Assembly: GCF_000278725.1 (NCBI RefSeq)
Contig: NZ_ALCA01000036.1
Location: forward strand, 1 to 15,501
Length of the DNA: 15,501 nucleotides
Direction: 5' to 3'
Source of the DNA: Actinomyces sp. ICM47
GTDB taxonomy: Bacteria; Actinomycetota; Actinomycetes; Actinomycetales; Actinomycetaceae
The notes beneath the pieces were generated by a model. That model was given only the letters and a program-made list of their open reading frames with translations. It had not been told where the DNA came from and did not search any database. Below, piece after piece: positions 1 through 10,000 of the stretch. Position 1 is the stretch's first letter; every line of letters begins with the position of its first letter. The position numbers and the translations under genes are program-made.

Positions 1-295
1 GGGCGGCCGCCGCGAGGGGCTGTTGGGAGACGGTAGCCGCACGCATGCGCGACAGGTCCGACTCGGCCACGTCCGGATACTGCTCGTAGAGCTTCTGCGC
101 AATGATGATCGAGAGCACCGAGTCACCCAGGAATTCCAGGCGTTCATTGTTCGCGATTCCTCCGGCCTCGTTCGCGTAGGAGCGGTGCACGAGCGCGAGC
201 TGCAACAAGGGAGCATCAATGCGCGTGCCCCACGCCTCCACGAGCGCGTCGGTGTCGGTGCGCGGCGGGACGGGAAGGTGCTTTGAGCGGGCCAT
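1..295 (-). CDS. rnc: Ribonuclease III, N-terminal part (runs off left edge)
   Basis: Double-strand-specific endoribonuclease that processes rRNA precursors and structured mRNAs in the cytoplasm. Only the first 98 residues are in the window; the rest of the catalytic domain and the dsRNA-binding domain lie beyond position 1. The family signature [11 protein letters not shown] is at residues 51-61. Glu51, Glu54 and Asp58 match the E. coli metal/catalytic residues Glu38, Glu41 and Asp45. An HRSY motif is at 37-40 and the segment reading [14 protein letters not shown] at 73-86 is also typical. The ATG at 295 shares one base with the TGA of the upstream yceD gene (TGATG), so translation is probably coupled. 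It is the last visible gene of a seven-gene minus-strand operon. The second pair of acidic catalytic residues cannot be checked here. Confidence 0.96.
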   Translation of the reverse strand, partial: MARSKHLPVPPRTDTDALVEAWGTRIDAPLLQLALVHRSYANEAGGIANNERLEFLGDSVLSIIIAQKLYEQYPDVAESDLSRMRAATVSQQPLAAAA

Positions 296-864
296 CAGGA
301 TCGCCCCGGCTCGGTGTGCTCGTCCAGCAGGGACGCCAGGGAGGCCAGACGCGGATCGACGACAAAGTGTTCGTGATCGGCGGGCAGGTCAGCCCACTTG
401 TCTCCGCACACGTCGCATAGGCCCGCGCAGTCGGGGCTGCACAGGGGAAGCGGGTCGACGAGGGTGATGATGGCATCGCGCAGCTGCGTGTCGATGTTGA
501 TCGTGTCGCGTTCACCGATCACAAAAAGGTCGTCGGCTTCCTCGTCCTCCTCGTCGGAGGATGTCAAGGCGGGAGCACCGGGTTCGAAGTAGACCTCCGC
601 ACTGGACACGTCGTGGTGGTCGCGCACCTCGTCGAGGCAGCGCACGCACTCCCCCACCAGGTCCACGGACGTCGCGATCTGAACAAGGACGCCGTCCTCG
701 ACGCTGGTCAGGTCAACGGACACGTCCAGGGGCGTGCCTGGGGCAACCGCCATGGAGGGGGTGCCCAGGTCGTCTGGGGCGCTCCACACGATGTCTTCGT
801 GGAGCGCGGATCCCAGCGCGCGCGGTAGGCGCGCCAGGGAGAGGGTCAAGGTCTTGTCATTCAT
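295..864 (-). CDS. YceD/DUF177 family protein
   Basis: A 189-residue protein of the YceD (DUF177) family. In many bacteria this family is encoded beside rpmF, and its role is linked by context to ribosome or 23S rRNA metabolism; its biochemistry is poorly defined. Visible features are a CVRC motif at residues 73-76, an acidic patch ([11 protein letters not shown]) around 102-112, and a four-Cys cluster, [13 protein letters not shown], at 141-153 (Cys142, 146, 150, 153). The spacing suggests metal binding, which is an inference. The start is taken as the ATG at 864, inside the end of the sepIVA-like gene (8-bp overlap). A GTG one codon upstream (867) is an alternative. The stop overlaps the rnc start by one base. 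No rpmF gene follows, although it commonly does in this neighbourhood. Confidence 0.88.
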   Translation of the reverse strand: MNDKTLTLSLARLPRALGSALHEDIVWSAPDDLGTPSMAVAPGTPLDVSVDLTSVEDGVLVQIATSVDLVGECVRCLDEVRDHHDVSSAEVYFEPGAPALTSSDEEDEEADDLFVIGERDTINIDTQLRDAIITLVDPLPLCSPDCAGLCDVCGDKWADLPADHEHFVVDPRLASLASLLDEHTEPGRS

Positions 865-1567
865 CACTCAGGTCCACATCGGTGACGTCGACGCCGCGGC
901 GTTCAGCGATCGCTCGGCGACCGGCCTCAGTGCGGCGTGACACGTCGGAAATAAGGCGCGCGAGTTCGTCAAGGGAGGTGGCGACGTAGTCGTCGGCACC
1001 CTCGCGCAGCTGGGTCGCCGAACGCTTGGCTTCGGAGACGATTTCGCGGGCGCGGTCTTCGGCCATGCGCACGATGTTCTCGGTGGAGACGATGCGATCG
1101 GCCTGCGCGTTCGCGTCGGCAATGGTGGCTTCGGCGTCAGCGCGCGCCTGGGAGATCAGGGCGGTAGCCTCGGCGTCGGCACGTGCGCGCGTGCGCTCAG
1201 CCTCTTCTTCGGCGTCAGAGCGGATTTGGGCGGCACGCTCGTTGGCCTGGTCGAGGGTGGAGGAGGCACGCGAGTTGGCCTCGGCGATGCGCGTCTCAGC
1301 GGCGGAATCGGCACGTCCCAGGACGGCGTCCGCGTCGGCGACGACGGCGTCAGCGGCGACGAGGTCCTCGGGCAGGGCTTCGCGCGCCTGATCCAGCAGG
1401 TCGAGGATTTCGGCCTTGTTGATCATGATGGAAGCGGACAGGGGAACTGAGCGGGAGGACTCGACGAGGTCTTCGATCTGGTCGAGGGCAGCGATCACGG
1501 TGGAGGGGCCGTAGACGGTCTCCTCGTTCCACTCGTCCTGGTTCTTGTCTGCGGGTACGTCAGCCAT
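857..1567 (-). CDS. DivIVA-like coiled-coil protein, SepIVA type
   Basis: A 236-residue protein dominated by Ala, Glu, Arg and Asp heptads. Residues 25-65 read like the short DivIVA-type N-terminal segment (VIAALDQIEDLVESSRSVPL, then IMINKAEILDLLDQ). A long coiled coil spans about 85-190. The same position, just upstream of yceD and rnc, holds the essential septation factor SepIVA in mycobacteria, so a role organising envelope growth at the septum or poles is likely. That role is inferred from family and context, not from a catalytic motif. Such proteins are often mislabelled as ATP synthase b subunits because of coiled-coil similarity; there is no N-terminal membrane helix here. The ATG at 1567 has a strong AGGAGG ribosome-binding site about 5 bases upstream. 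There is a 29-bp gap from coaD and an overlap with yceD. Confidence 0.85.
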   Translation of the reverse strand: MADVPADKNQDEWNEETVYGPSTVIAALDQIEDLVESSRSVPLSASIMINKAEILDLLDQAREALPEDLVAADAVVADADAVLGRADSAAETRIAEANSRASSTLDQANERAAQIRSDAEEEAERTRARADAEATALISQARADAEATIADANAQADRIVSTENIVRMAEDRAREIVSEAKRSATQLREGADDYVATSLDELARLISDVSRRTEAGRRAIAERRGVDVTDVDLSDE

Positions 1568-1596
1568 GAATCCCTCCTGCGTTCACCGGGCATGCT

Positions 1597-2067
1597 TCAC
1601 TGTCTATTGTCCGTCAAATAGCGCACAATCGCTGGTGGGACATACCGTGACACATCTTTTTCGAGGCTGAGAAGTTCGCGCACGGCGCTCGACGACACAT
1701 GCCCGAGTCCGGGCCGCGTGGGAATCCACCACGTGTCGATACCTCCGACTTCAAGGTTGAGGGCGGCCTGCGGCGCTTCAAAATCCGCGTCCTGCGAGCC
1801 GCGAACGCCCTTGACGATGAGGGTTGCACCCAGGCGGGAGGCTTCGTCCATGGTGGCACCTGCGAGAAGGGTGACCTCCACGCCCGGCAGGTACGCGGTC
1901 GCCTCCCGGACTAGGTCGACGCGGTCTTCGGGCGCGATGAGTCCACGTTTGGCGGGGTTGATTCCCACTCCAATAATGAGGCGATCAGCGACAGCGGCGG
2001 CGCGCTCGGCCACGTCGAGGTGACCGAGGGTGAAGGGGTCGAAGGAGCCGGGGAAAAGAGCGATCAC
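1597..2067 (-). CDS. coaD: Phosphopantetheine adenylyltransferase
   Basis: Transfers the adenylyl group of ATP to 4'-phosphopantetheine, giving dephospho-CoA, the penultimate step of coenzyme A synthesis. The 156-residue length is normal for the family. The nucleotidyltransferase motif GSFDPFTLGH is at residues 7-16, with the T/HxGH element as TLGH (13-16). KGVRGSQDADFE at 86-97 and SSSAVRE at 125-131 correspond to the conserved substrate-binding and ISSTxVR motifs. The start is GTG at 2067, overlapping the rsmD stop as GTGA (4 bp), so translational coupling with rsmD is likely. The rsmD-coaD pairing is widely conserved in bacteria. All key motifs are intact. Confidence 0.97.
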   Translation of the reverse strand: MIALFPGSFDPFTLGHLDVAERAAAVADRLIIGVGINPAKRGLIAPEDRVDLVREATAYLPGVEVTLLAGATMDEASRLGATLIVKGVRGSQDADFEAPQAALNLEVGGIDTWWIPTRPGLGHVSSSAVRELLSLEKDVSRYVPPAIVRYLTDNRQ

Positions 2068-2699
2068 TGGGCGTTCCCGTCGTTCATCGACGAGGCCGGG
2101 GTGCCGTCGGATTCGTCAGTATCCTCGAGTTCCACCTCGGGTAGGGGCGGACCCGCGAAGTAGGCGACCGTCTCCCCCCAGGCGCGCGCGTCTTCGAGGA
2201 TCAGGAATGTCGGCCAGGTGGGGGCGGGCGCGCGCGTGGAGCGTTCGACGACGACGAGAGCGTCGGGTCCAATCCACGGGGCGAGGCCCTCCAGGACGGC
2301 GGTCATGTCAGCCTCGGCGATATCGTAGGGCGGATCGATGAACACCAGGTCGACCTCGCCACTCAGGACCTGGCCGCTGCGCGCGGCCAGGTAGGCGCGA
2401 GCGTCGGCGGTCACGACGCGGGCATTCAGACCGGTCGAACGCACGTTGGACGTGGCGACGCGGGCGGCTCCGGACGCTTTCTCAACGAGCGTCGCGGTCG
2501 CGGCACCACGGGAGAGCGCTTCAAGGCCGAGGGCCCCGGTGCCGGCGTAGAGGTCGAGCACGACCGCCCCTTCCAGGACGTTCATGTGATCCAGGCGCGA
2601 AAAGAGAGCCTCGCGCACTCGTTCGGACGTGGGGCGCGTGCCCGACTTGGGGACGGCGAGGGTCCTGCCTTTGGCGCTACCTGCGACGATTCTGGTCAT
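2064..2699 (-). CDS. rsmD: 16S rRNA (guanine(966)-N2)-methyltransferase
   Basis: S-adenosylmethionine-dependent methyltransferase acting on G966 (E. coli numbering) of 16S rRNA during 30S assembly. Length is 211 residues. The N terminus RIVAGSAKGRTL (3-14) and RPTSERVREALF (22-33) are typical of RsmD. The SAM-binding motif I is LDLYAGTGALGLEALSRGA at 48-66. The catalytic DPPY motif is at 122-125. The C-terminal tail beyond about residue 185 is acidic and low in complexity (EVELEDTDESDG), which is longer than needed for the fold. The ATG at 2699 lies 23 bp after the recG stop, with an AGGG-type ribosome-binding site. The stop overlaps the coaD start. Confidence 0.96.
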   Translation of the reverse strand: MTRIVAGSAKGRTLAVPKSGTRPTSERVREALFSRLDHMNVLEGAVVLDLYAGTGALGLEALSRGAATATLVEKASGAARVATSNVRSTGLNARVVTADARAYLAARSGQVLSGEVDLVFIDPPYDIAEADMTAVLEGLAPWIGPDALVVVERSTRAPAPTWPTFLILEDARAWGETVAYFAGPPLPEVELEDTDESDGTPASSMNDGNAQ

Positions 2700-2722
2700 G
2701 CCTCTACCCTACCGGCCTGCAC

Positions 2723-4857
<2,135 letters not shown>

Positions 4858-4861
<4 letters not shown>

Positions 4862-6468
4862 AGGGTGCACCCCACCAGGCTCGGCCCCGCCTGCCCACCA
4901 TCCCATGTCTCCAGGTCGATCAAGATACCGGGGACACGCGTCGCAAGCAGCTGACGCACGGTCGCCAACGTGTAGGGACCGTCGTCCTCCCGCGAAATCA
5001 AGAGGCGCCACGCGCACGGTCGCTCTTGCGTGACCTCCGCCAAGGCCTCGGCGATGCCAGCGGGATCCCCGTCACGAGGCAGGGGCGCGCTAGCGCTCGT
5101 CATCAGTGCTTCATGCGCACTGTCGCGCAGGATCCGGGCGAGGGTCGGTGCTGACTCCACCCCACCCGGCTGGGGCACGAACAACGGTGCACAGGCGCGA
5201 GCCACGGCCAGCACTCCCAGGTCGTCGCGGCTATCCGCCCGCAGGATCGCGGGCACACCCGGTGCCACTGAGGGCAAGACCGAGGCCACAGTACCTACCA
5301 GGGCGGCGCTGGCATCATCGCAGGGGGCCACGAGTGTCACGCCCGTGCGTGAGACCGCGGCCGACACGATCCCCGCCGCATCAACCGCACTCGGTTCCAG
5401 GAAGACAACCGCGCCAGCGCGCGCCAGGTCTTCGACGAGGCCGGGGGCGCGCGTGCAGGCGATGACGCGGGCACGCTCGACCCGACGCATCGGACGACGC
5501 TGGAGCAGACGCACCCCACGGTGCGTCAGGCCTTCGTCCGCCAGTTCGTCGATGCCGATCTGATCGTCGGGCCGCGCGTCGCTGACTTGGAAGCGCACGA
5601 CCTGCCCCGATGTTGGGTGCGCCGCCAGCGGCGCGGAGGTATCCACGTGCAGGCGCCACTCCCCCATGCCGAACAGGTCGACGCGCCCCACGTAGGACAG
5701 GCGTGCACCCAGGCCAGCCAGGCGTCCCAGGAGGCAGCGCAGGTCCTCCTGCGTGCCCTCCAGGATGATATCCACCGTGAAATCGCGCCCCGGCGGCGGG
5801 GAGGCGGGTTCAGGCGCACGCGAATGGCGACGCGCCAGGTCGGCGAGCATCGCCGTGAAAGACTGCAGAATGCCCGCATCATCCCTCATGGATGCATCAA
5901 TGCAGGCCAAGACCAGGGCGATAAACGCGCCGCCCGGATCAATGCGTCCCGTCAGCTCATTCGTGGCATCGACCAGGCCGATCTGAGCTTGGGTGGAGAA
6001 ACGGGAAAAGACGTCTTCCACGTCGGGGAGAGTCGGCCCCAGCTCCGCGAGTTCCCGTACCGCGCCACCCAGCATCTCCACCAGGGCATCGGACCACTGA
6101 ATAAAGGAGGAGGAGGGAACCAGCGAGGAGGCCAGCATGCGACGCATCGCGACGGGCGTCACCTCCCGATCATCACCCAGAGCAGCGACCCAGGCCTCGA
6201 ACAGGGCTGCGAGCGCGACGCTGCTGTGCCCGACGCCCCGACGGATCAGAGTCTCGACACCCACCTCAAGCGCGACGCGCGGGTGCGCGCGCGGCTCCAG
6301 GGAGTCCATGGCCGCCGCCAGCGCAGCCATCGTCGCCGCCGCATTTGTGCCGGTGTCGCAGTCCGCGCCATCCCACCCGTCCAGGTCGTCAAGGAAGGGC
6401 GCGAGCCTGGCGGCTTCCTCAGCCCCCGCCCGACATGCCGCAATGATCACCGATGCATTCAGTTCCAT
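4858..6468 (-). CDS. DAK2-domain protein, divergent FakA/YloV-like
   Basis: A 536-residue relative of FakA, the fatty-acid kinase that phosphorylates FakB-bound fatty acids; actinobacteria commonly carry this gene next to recG. The N-terminal DAK2 (DhaL-type) domain spans roughly 1-205, followed by a Pro-rich linker at 218-227, a FakA-like middle segment about 228-340 and a C-terminal EDD/DegV-like segment about 355-536. The Mg-ATP motif, normally GDTGTN preceded by D, appears as DCDTGTN (36-42). The second motif, usually GARGNSGV, is degraded to RGVGHSSV (77-84). In the middle domain the usual VHVHT reads LHVDT (273-277), and the Cys of the usual YCTEF motif is missing. Kinase activity is therefore uncertain. 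The start is ATG 6468 with an AAGGGGAG ribosome-binding site; the frame continues to 6561 without homology-like sequence. It is first in the seven-gene operon. Confidence 0.82.
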
Positions 6469-6549
6469 GACTCCCCTTTCACGACTCTCAATTGTCCCCA
6501 CCGTGCACGCTGTGTGCGACCTGACACGACCAAAAGCTCGTGCGAGTTG

Positions 6550-6576
6550 TTGACAGCGCACATCATCCGCTATTCT
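6550..6576 (+). promoter_or_regulatory. Predicted promoter of rpmB
   Basis: A perfect TTGACA -35 box lies at 6550-6555 and TATTCT, a partial -10 match, at 6571-6576. The 15-bp spacer is shorter than the ideal 17. Transcription would start near 6583, leaving a leader of about 90 bases before the rpmB GTG. The prediction is by eye. Confidence 0.5.
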
Positions 6577-6586
6577 GTCATGGTTG

Positions 6587-6608
6587 CCTTCGGTTCAAGC
6601 ACCGAAGG
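6587..6608 (+). promoter_or_regulatory. rpmB leader hairpin 1
   Basis: A perfect 8-bp inverted repeat, CCTTCGGT (6587-6594) and ACCGAAGG (6601-6608), with a 6-base loop. It would form right at the 5' end of the predicted rpmB transcript. It is a structural prediction only. It may stabilise the mRNA or take part in control of rpmB. Confidence 0.5.
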
Positions 6609-6616
6609 ATGCGTTT

Positions 6617-6632
6617 CCCCGCGACCGCGGGG
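6617..6632 (+). promoter_or_regulatory. rpmB leader hairpin 2
   Basis: A perfect 6-bp GC-rich stem, CCCCGC (6617-6622) and GCGGGG (6627-6632), around the 4-base loop GACC. It lies 8 bases after hairpin 1 and 28 bases before the GAGGAG ribosome-binding site. No U-tract follows, so it is not a classic terminator. Confidence 0.45.
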
Positions 6633-6672
6633 AGCCAAAGACTGAACTGGAAGACATACCGAGGAGAACATC

Positions 6673-6864
6673 GTGGCTGCCGTTTGTGACGTGTGCGGTA
6701 AGGGACCCGGCTTCGGCAAGAGCGTGTCGCACTCGCACGTTCGCACCAACCGCCGGTGGAATCCGAATATCCAGCGCGTTCGCGCCCTGGTCAACGGGAC
6801 GCCCAAGCGCCTGAACGTGTGCACCAAGTGCCTGAAGTCCGACAAGGTTGCTCGCGCGATCTGA
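6673..6864 (+). CDS. rpmB: 50S ribosomal protein L28, zinc-ribbon (C+) form
   Basis: A 63-residue structural protein of the large ribosomal subunit. The sequence [20 protein letters not shown] at the start and [12 protein letters not shown] near residues 27-38 are characteristic of L28. Two Cys pairs, Cys5/Cys8 and Cys50/Cys53, form the zinc-binding ribbon, so this is the zinc-containing paralogue type. Actinobacteria often carry a second, Cys-free copy elsewhere under zinc control; none is in the window. Translation starts at GTG 6673, chosen because the GAGGAG ribosome-binding site sits at 6661-6666, 6 bases upstream. It is the only plus-strand gene, divergent from the DAK2-recG operon. A strong hairpin terminator follows 32 bases after the stop. 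Confidence 0.97.
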   Translation: MAAVCDVCGKGPGFGKSVSHSHVRTNRRWNPNIQRVRALVNGTPKRLNVCTKCLKSDKVARAI

Positions 6865-6896
6865 CGGATCCTACCTGCCCCACGTGGGCATGGACA

Positions 6897-6925
6897 AACG
6901 CCCGCGACGATGAGTCGCGGGCGTT
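6897..6925 (+). terminator. Terminator downstream of rpmB (possibly bidirectional)
   Basis: A perfect 12-bp stem, AACGCCCGCGAC (6897-6908) and GTCGCGGGCGTT (6914-6925), with loop GATGA, followed by CTTTGTT. Read on the minus strand it is followed by TTTGTCC, so it may also act as a backup terminator for putA. Confidence 0.85.
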
Positions 6926-7002
6926 CTTTGTTGCCTACCTATTTCTTGGGCACCGCTCCCCCACGCGTTGCCAGCGCCCCTAGCATCGGCCGAAGGATAG
7001 CA

Positions 7003-7049
7003 GTGCCCCGCGGTATCGACCCATCGGATGGGTCAATGCCGCGGGGCAC
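7003..7049 (-). terminator. Long hairpin, likely terminator of putA
   Basis: The outer stem GTGCCCCGCGG (7003-7013) pairs with CCGCGGGGCAC (7039-7049). The inner stem GACCCAT (7018-7024) pairs with ATGGGTC (7028-7034) around a 3-base loop. The four bases between them on each side form two Watson-Crick pairs, a wobble and one mismatch, so the stem is nearly continuous at about 21 pairs. It begins 8 bases after the putA stop. There is no clear U-tract on the minus strand. Confidence 0.65.
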
Positions 7050-7056
7050 GCACCGA

Positions 7057-10000
7057 TCAGAGGAGGTTCGCAGCCAGGTCGAGCGGCGTTCCGAAGCGGT
7101 GGTTCGTGATCGAGACTGCCTGCTCACGCAGGAAGGGCAGCAGCTCCGAGTGCGGCCATGCCGTGACAGCACCCGTGTACAGGGCAACGTCGGGGCTGCC
7201 CCAGCTCGCGCGGGTCGCGTGAGCCCACCGCTGCGCCGAGGACTCTTCACGCGGTCCGAGGACGCGCACACGCATCCCCAGACCACCCGAAGTCGCAACC
7301 ATCGCCAGGCGAGCATCCCACGAGCGCGCATCCTCAATCGTCACCTCGATACCCGCAGCCTCCGCCAGTTCCAGCACCGCGCCCGGCAGCTGGTCGGCGA
7401 CGGACAGGCCGATGGGACCGCCCGCAAGGATGCCCGCCGCGAGGACGCGAACGGTATCCGCCAGGGCAGTTCCGCTCCCGGCTCGCACGAGGACCGGGGT
7501 GGGGCGGTAGCGCAGGATATTGCGCTCGCACGCCATGCCGGTAACGTCCCGGTTGGCACCGTAGTCGCTGGCCCAGGCAGCGGCGTCGGCGGCGACCGCG
7601 CGATTTAGCTCGGCCGCGTCGGCACCGTCCATGTGAGGAGCAGCCGCGTTGCACAGCGCGAGGACACGCGGGTCAACCGGCACCGCAGACACGGCACGGC
7701 CCGACGCGCTGGTGTCACGCACGGGTTCGACCTCTCCCAGCCCCAGCAGGTAGGAGGGGCCACCGGCCTTCGTGGTCGAGCCGATAGCCGAGCGCTTCCA
7801 CCCACCGAAGGGCTGACGACGCACAATGGCACCCGTGATGCCACGGTTGACGTAGAGATTGCCGGCCTCAATGCCCTCCAACCACGTCGCGAGTTCCTCG
7901 GTATCGAGGGTGTGCAGGCCCGACGTCAGACCGTAGTCGACGTCGTTAACCGCCTCGATGGCCTCCTCGAGCGTATCGACGCGCATAACGCCAAGGACGG
8001 GCGCGAAGTACTCGGTCAGGTGGAATTCGCTACCGGGCACGACGCCCGCGCGAATACCCGGAGTCCACAGCCCATCGCCCAGGTAACGGGGCTTGAGCAC
8101 CCAGTGCTCCCCCTCGCCCAGTGTCGTCAGGCCGCGCACAGCCTTCTCATCGTCGGGAACCACGACGGGACCGACCTGGGAATCCAGCGATGCCGGCAGC
8201 CCCACGCGCAGCGACGCGGTTGCGTCCACCAGCTGGCGCGCGATACGCGCGGACTTACCGGCCGAGCCGACGAGGATCAACAGGGAGGATGCCGAGCACT
8301 TCTGTCCAGCGTGCGCGAACGCCGAGTGGACGATGTCGCGCACGGCCAGATCCGGATCGGCCGAGGGCGTGACGATGATGGCATTCTTACCGCTCGTCTC
8401 GCCCAGCAGGTGCATGTCGGGCTTCCACGAGCGGAACAGGCGAGCCGTGTCGTAGGAACCCGTCAGCACAACGCGACCGACGCCCTCATGGGTCACGAGG
8501 TACCGGGAGACATCCCCGTCCTCGAGTGGGGCCAGCGCCACCAGATCCTTGGGTACCCCGGCCTCATGGAAGGCGGCGACCAGCTCGGCCGCGCAGCGCT
8601 TGGCAGGCGGGGCAGGCTTAAGGATGACCGCGCTACCCGCCGCAAGGGCTGCGGCGACGCCACCGACCGGGATGGCGACGGGGAAGTTCCACGGGGAGGC
8701 GACGACGGTGACATCCACGGGGACGAATCGCGCGCCCGCCATGTGTGCCTCGTCGGCCAGCTCCAGGGAGGCTGCAGCGTAATGGTGGCAGAAGTCGATG
8801 GCCTCGCTGACCTCAGGATCAGCCTGATCGATGGTCTTACCGGCCTCGGATCCAGCGACCTCGATCAGCTCGCCACGCCGCGCAGCCAGGACATCACCCA
8901 CGCGGTGCAGCACAGCTGCACGCTCCTCGGGGGCAAGAGCCTGCCAGGCGTGGGCCGCCTTGGCACTCGCCTCGATCAGCGCATCCACTGCCTCGTTCGT
9001 AGCCAGGGCCTGCGCACCGGCACGAACCGCCTCGACGCCGCGCGTCGACGCCGGGATAGCCGCAGCGATTTCACGGGCCCACTGGCGGTTGGCTGCCAGC
9101 GCAGGGTCGGAGTCGGCCTCGGAGGCGAAGGGACGACGCGCGCGCTCAGCGACGCTCCCCTGCTCGGCGGGCACCCCGGCCGCACGCTCAGCCAGGCGGT
9201 CCTGACCGCGGTTGGGTACGGGCACCACAGCGTCGGGATCGACGTCGGACAGGGCGGCGAGGAAACGGTCACGTTCACGGGCGAACACGTCCTCGTTTGT
9301 GGCGATATCGAAGACGCCGGACATGAAGTTCTCGGGTGCAGCATTCTCTTCGAGGCGACGCACCAGGTAGGAGATGGCGACGTCGAACTCGCGGGGGTTG
9401 ACGACCGGGACGTACAGGAGCAGCGAACCAACATCGCGACGCACGACTTCCTGGATGCCCGTCGCCATGCCGGAAAGCATCTCGAACTCGACGCTGTCCT
9501 CGACGCCGCGTGCTGCGCGCAGCTCGTAAGCGAAAGCGATGTCGAAGATGTTCTGACCGGCCACGCCCAGCCGGATCACTCGGGTACGCTCGGGCGTCAT
9601 GGCCCAGTTCAGCATGCGCTTGTAGTTGGTGTCGGTAGCCTGCTTGGAAGGCCACGTGGTGAGCTCCCACCCGTGAATTTCGGCATCCACCCGCTCCATG
9701 GACAGGTTCGCGCCCTTGACGATGCGGACCTTGATGCGTGAACCGCCAGCGTCCACGCGCGTGCGCGCCCACTTCTGGAGGCGCTGAAGGGCACCGAGGG
9801 AGTCGGGCAGGTAGGCCTGAAGAACGATGCCGGCCTCGTAGCCGCGCATGTCCGGCTGGTCGAGGATGGCGGTGAACACCGCAATCGTCAGGTCGAGGTC
9901 CTTGTAGTCTTCCATGTCGAGGTTCAGGAAGGTCCCGTGATCGCGGGCCAGGCGGTACAGAGGCAGGAGTGCACTCACGCCATGGTCAACGACCTCCTGG

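Noticed and set aside
4862..5017. Upstream extension of recG by 52 codons
   Set aside because: It lies inside the DAK2-like gene and does not resemble RecG. The GTGA overlap start at 4861 gives a normal N terminus.
6469..6561. Upstream extension of the DAK2-like gene by 31 codons
   Set aside because: It would cover the divergent promoter region. The ATG at 6468 has a good ribosome-binding site.
5521..6645. A 374-codon plus-strand open frame
   Set aside because: It is antisense to the DAK2-like gene and runs into the rpmB leader; no ribosome-binding site or recognisable domain.
7633..9741. A 702-codon open frame on the plus strand
   Set aside because: It is antisense to putA, whose motifs are clear. 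High GC gives long open frames on the opposite strand, and the translated sequence has no domain-like pattern.
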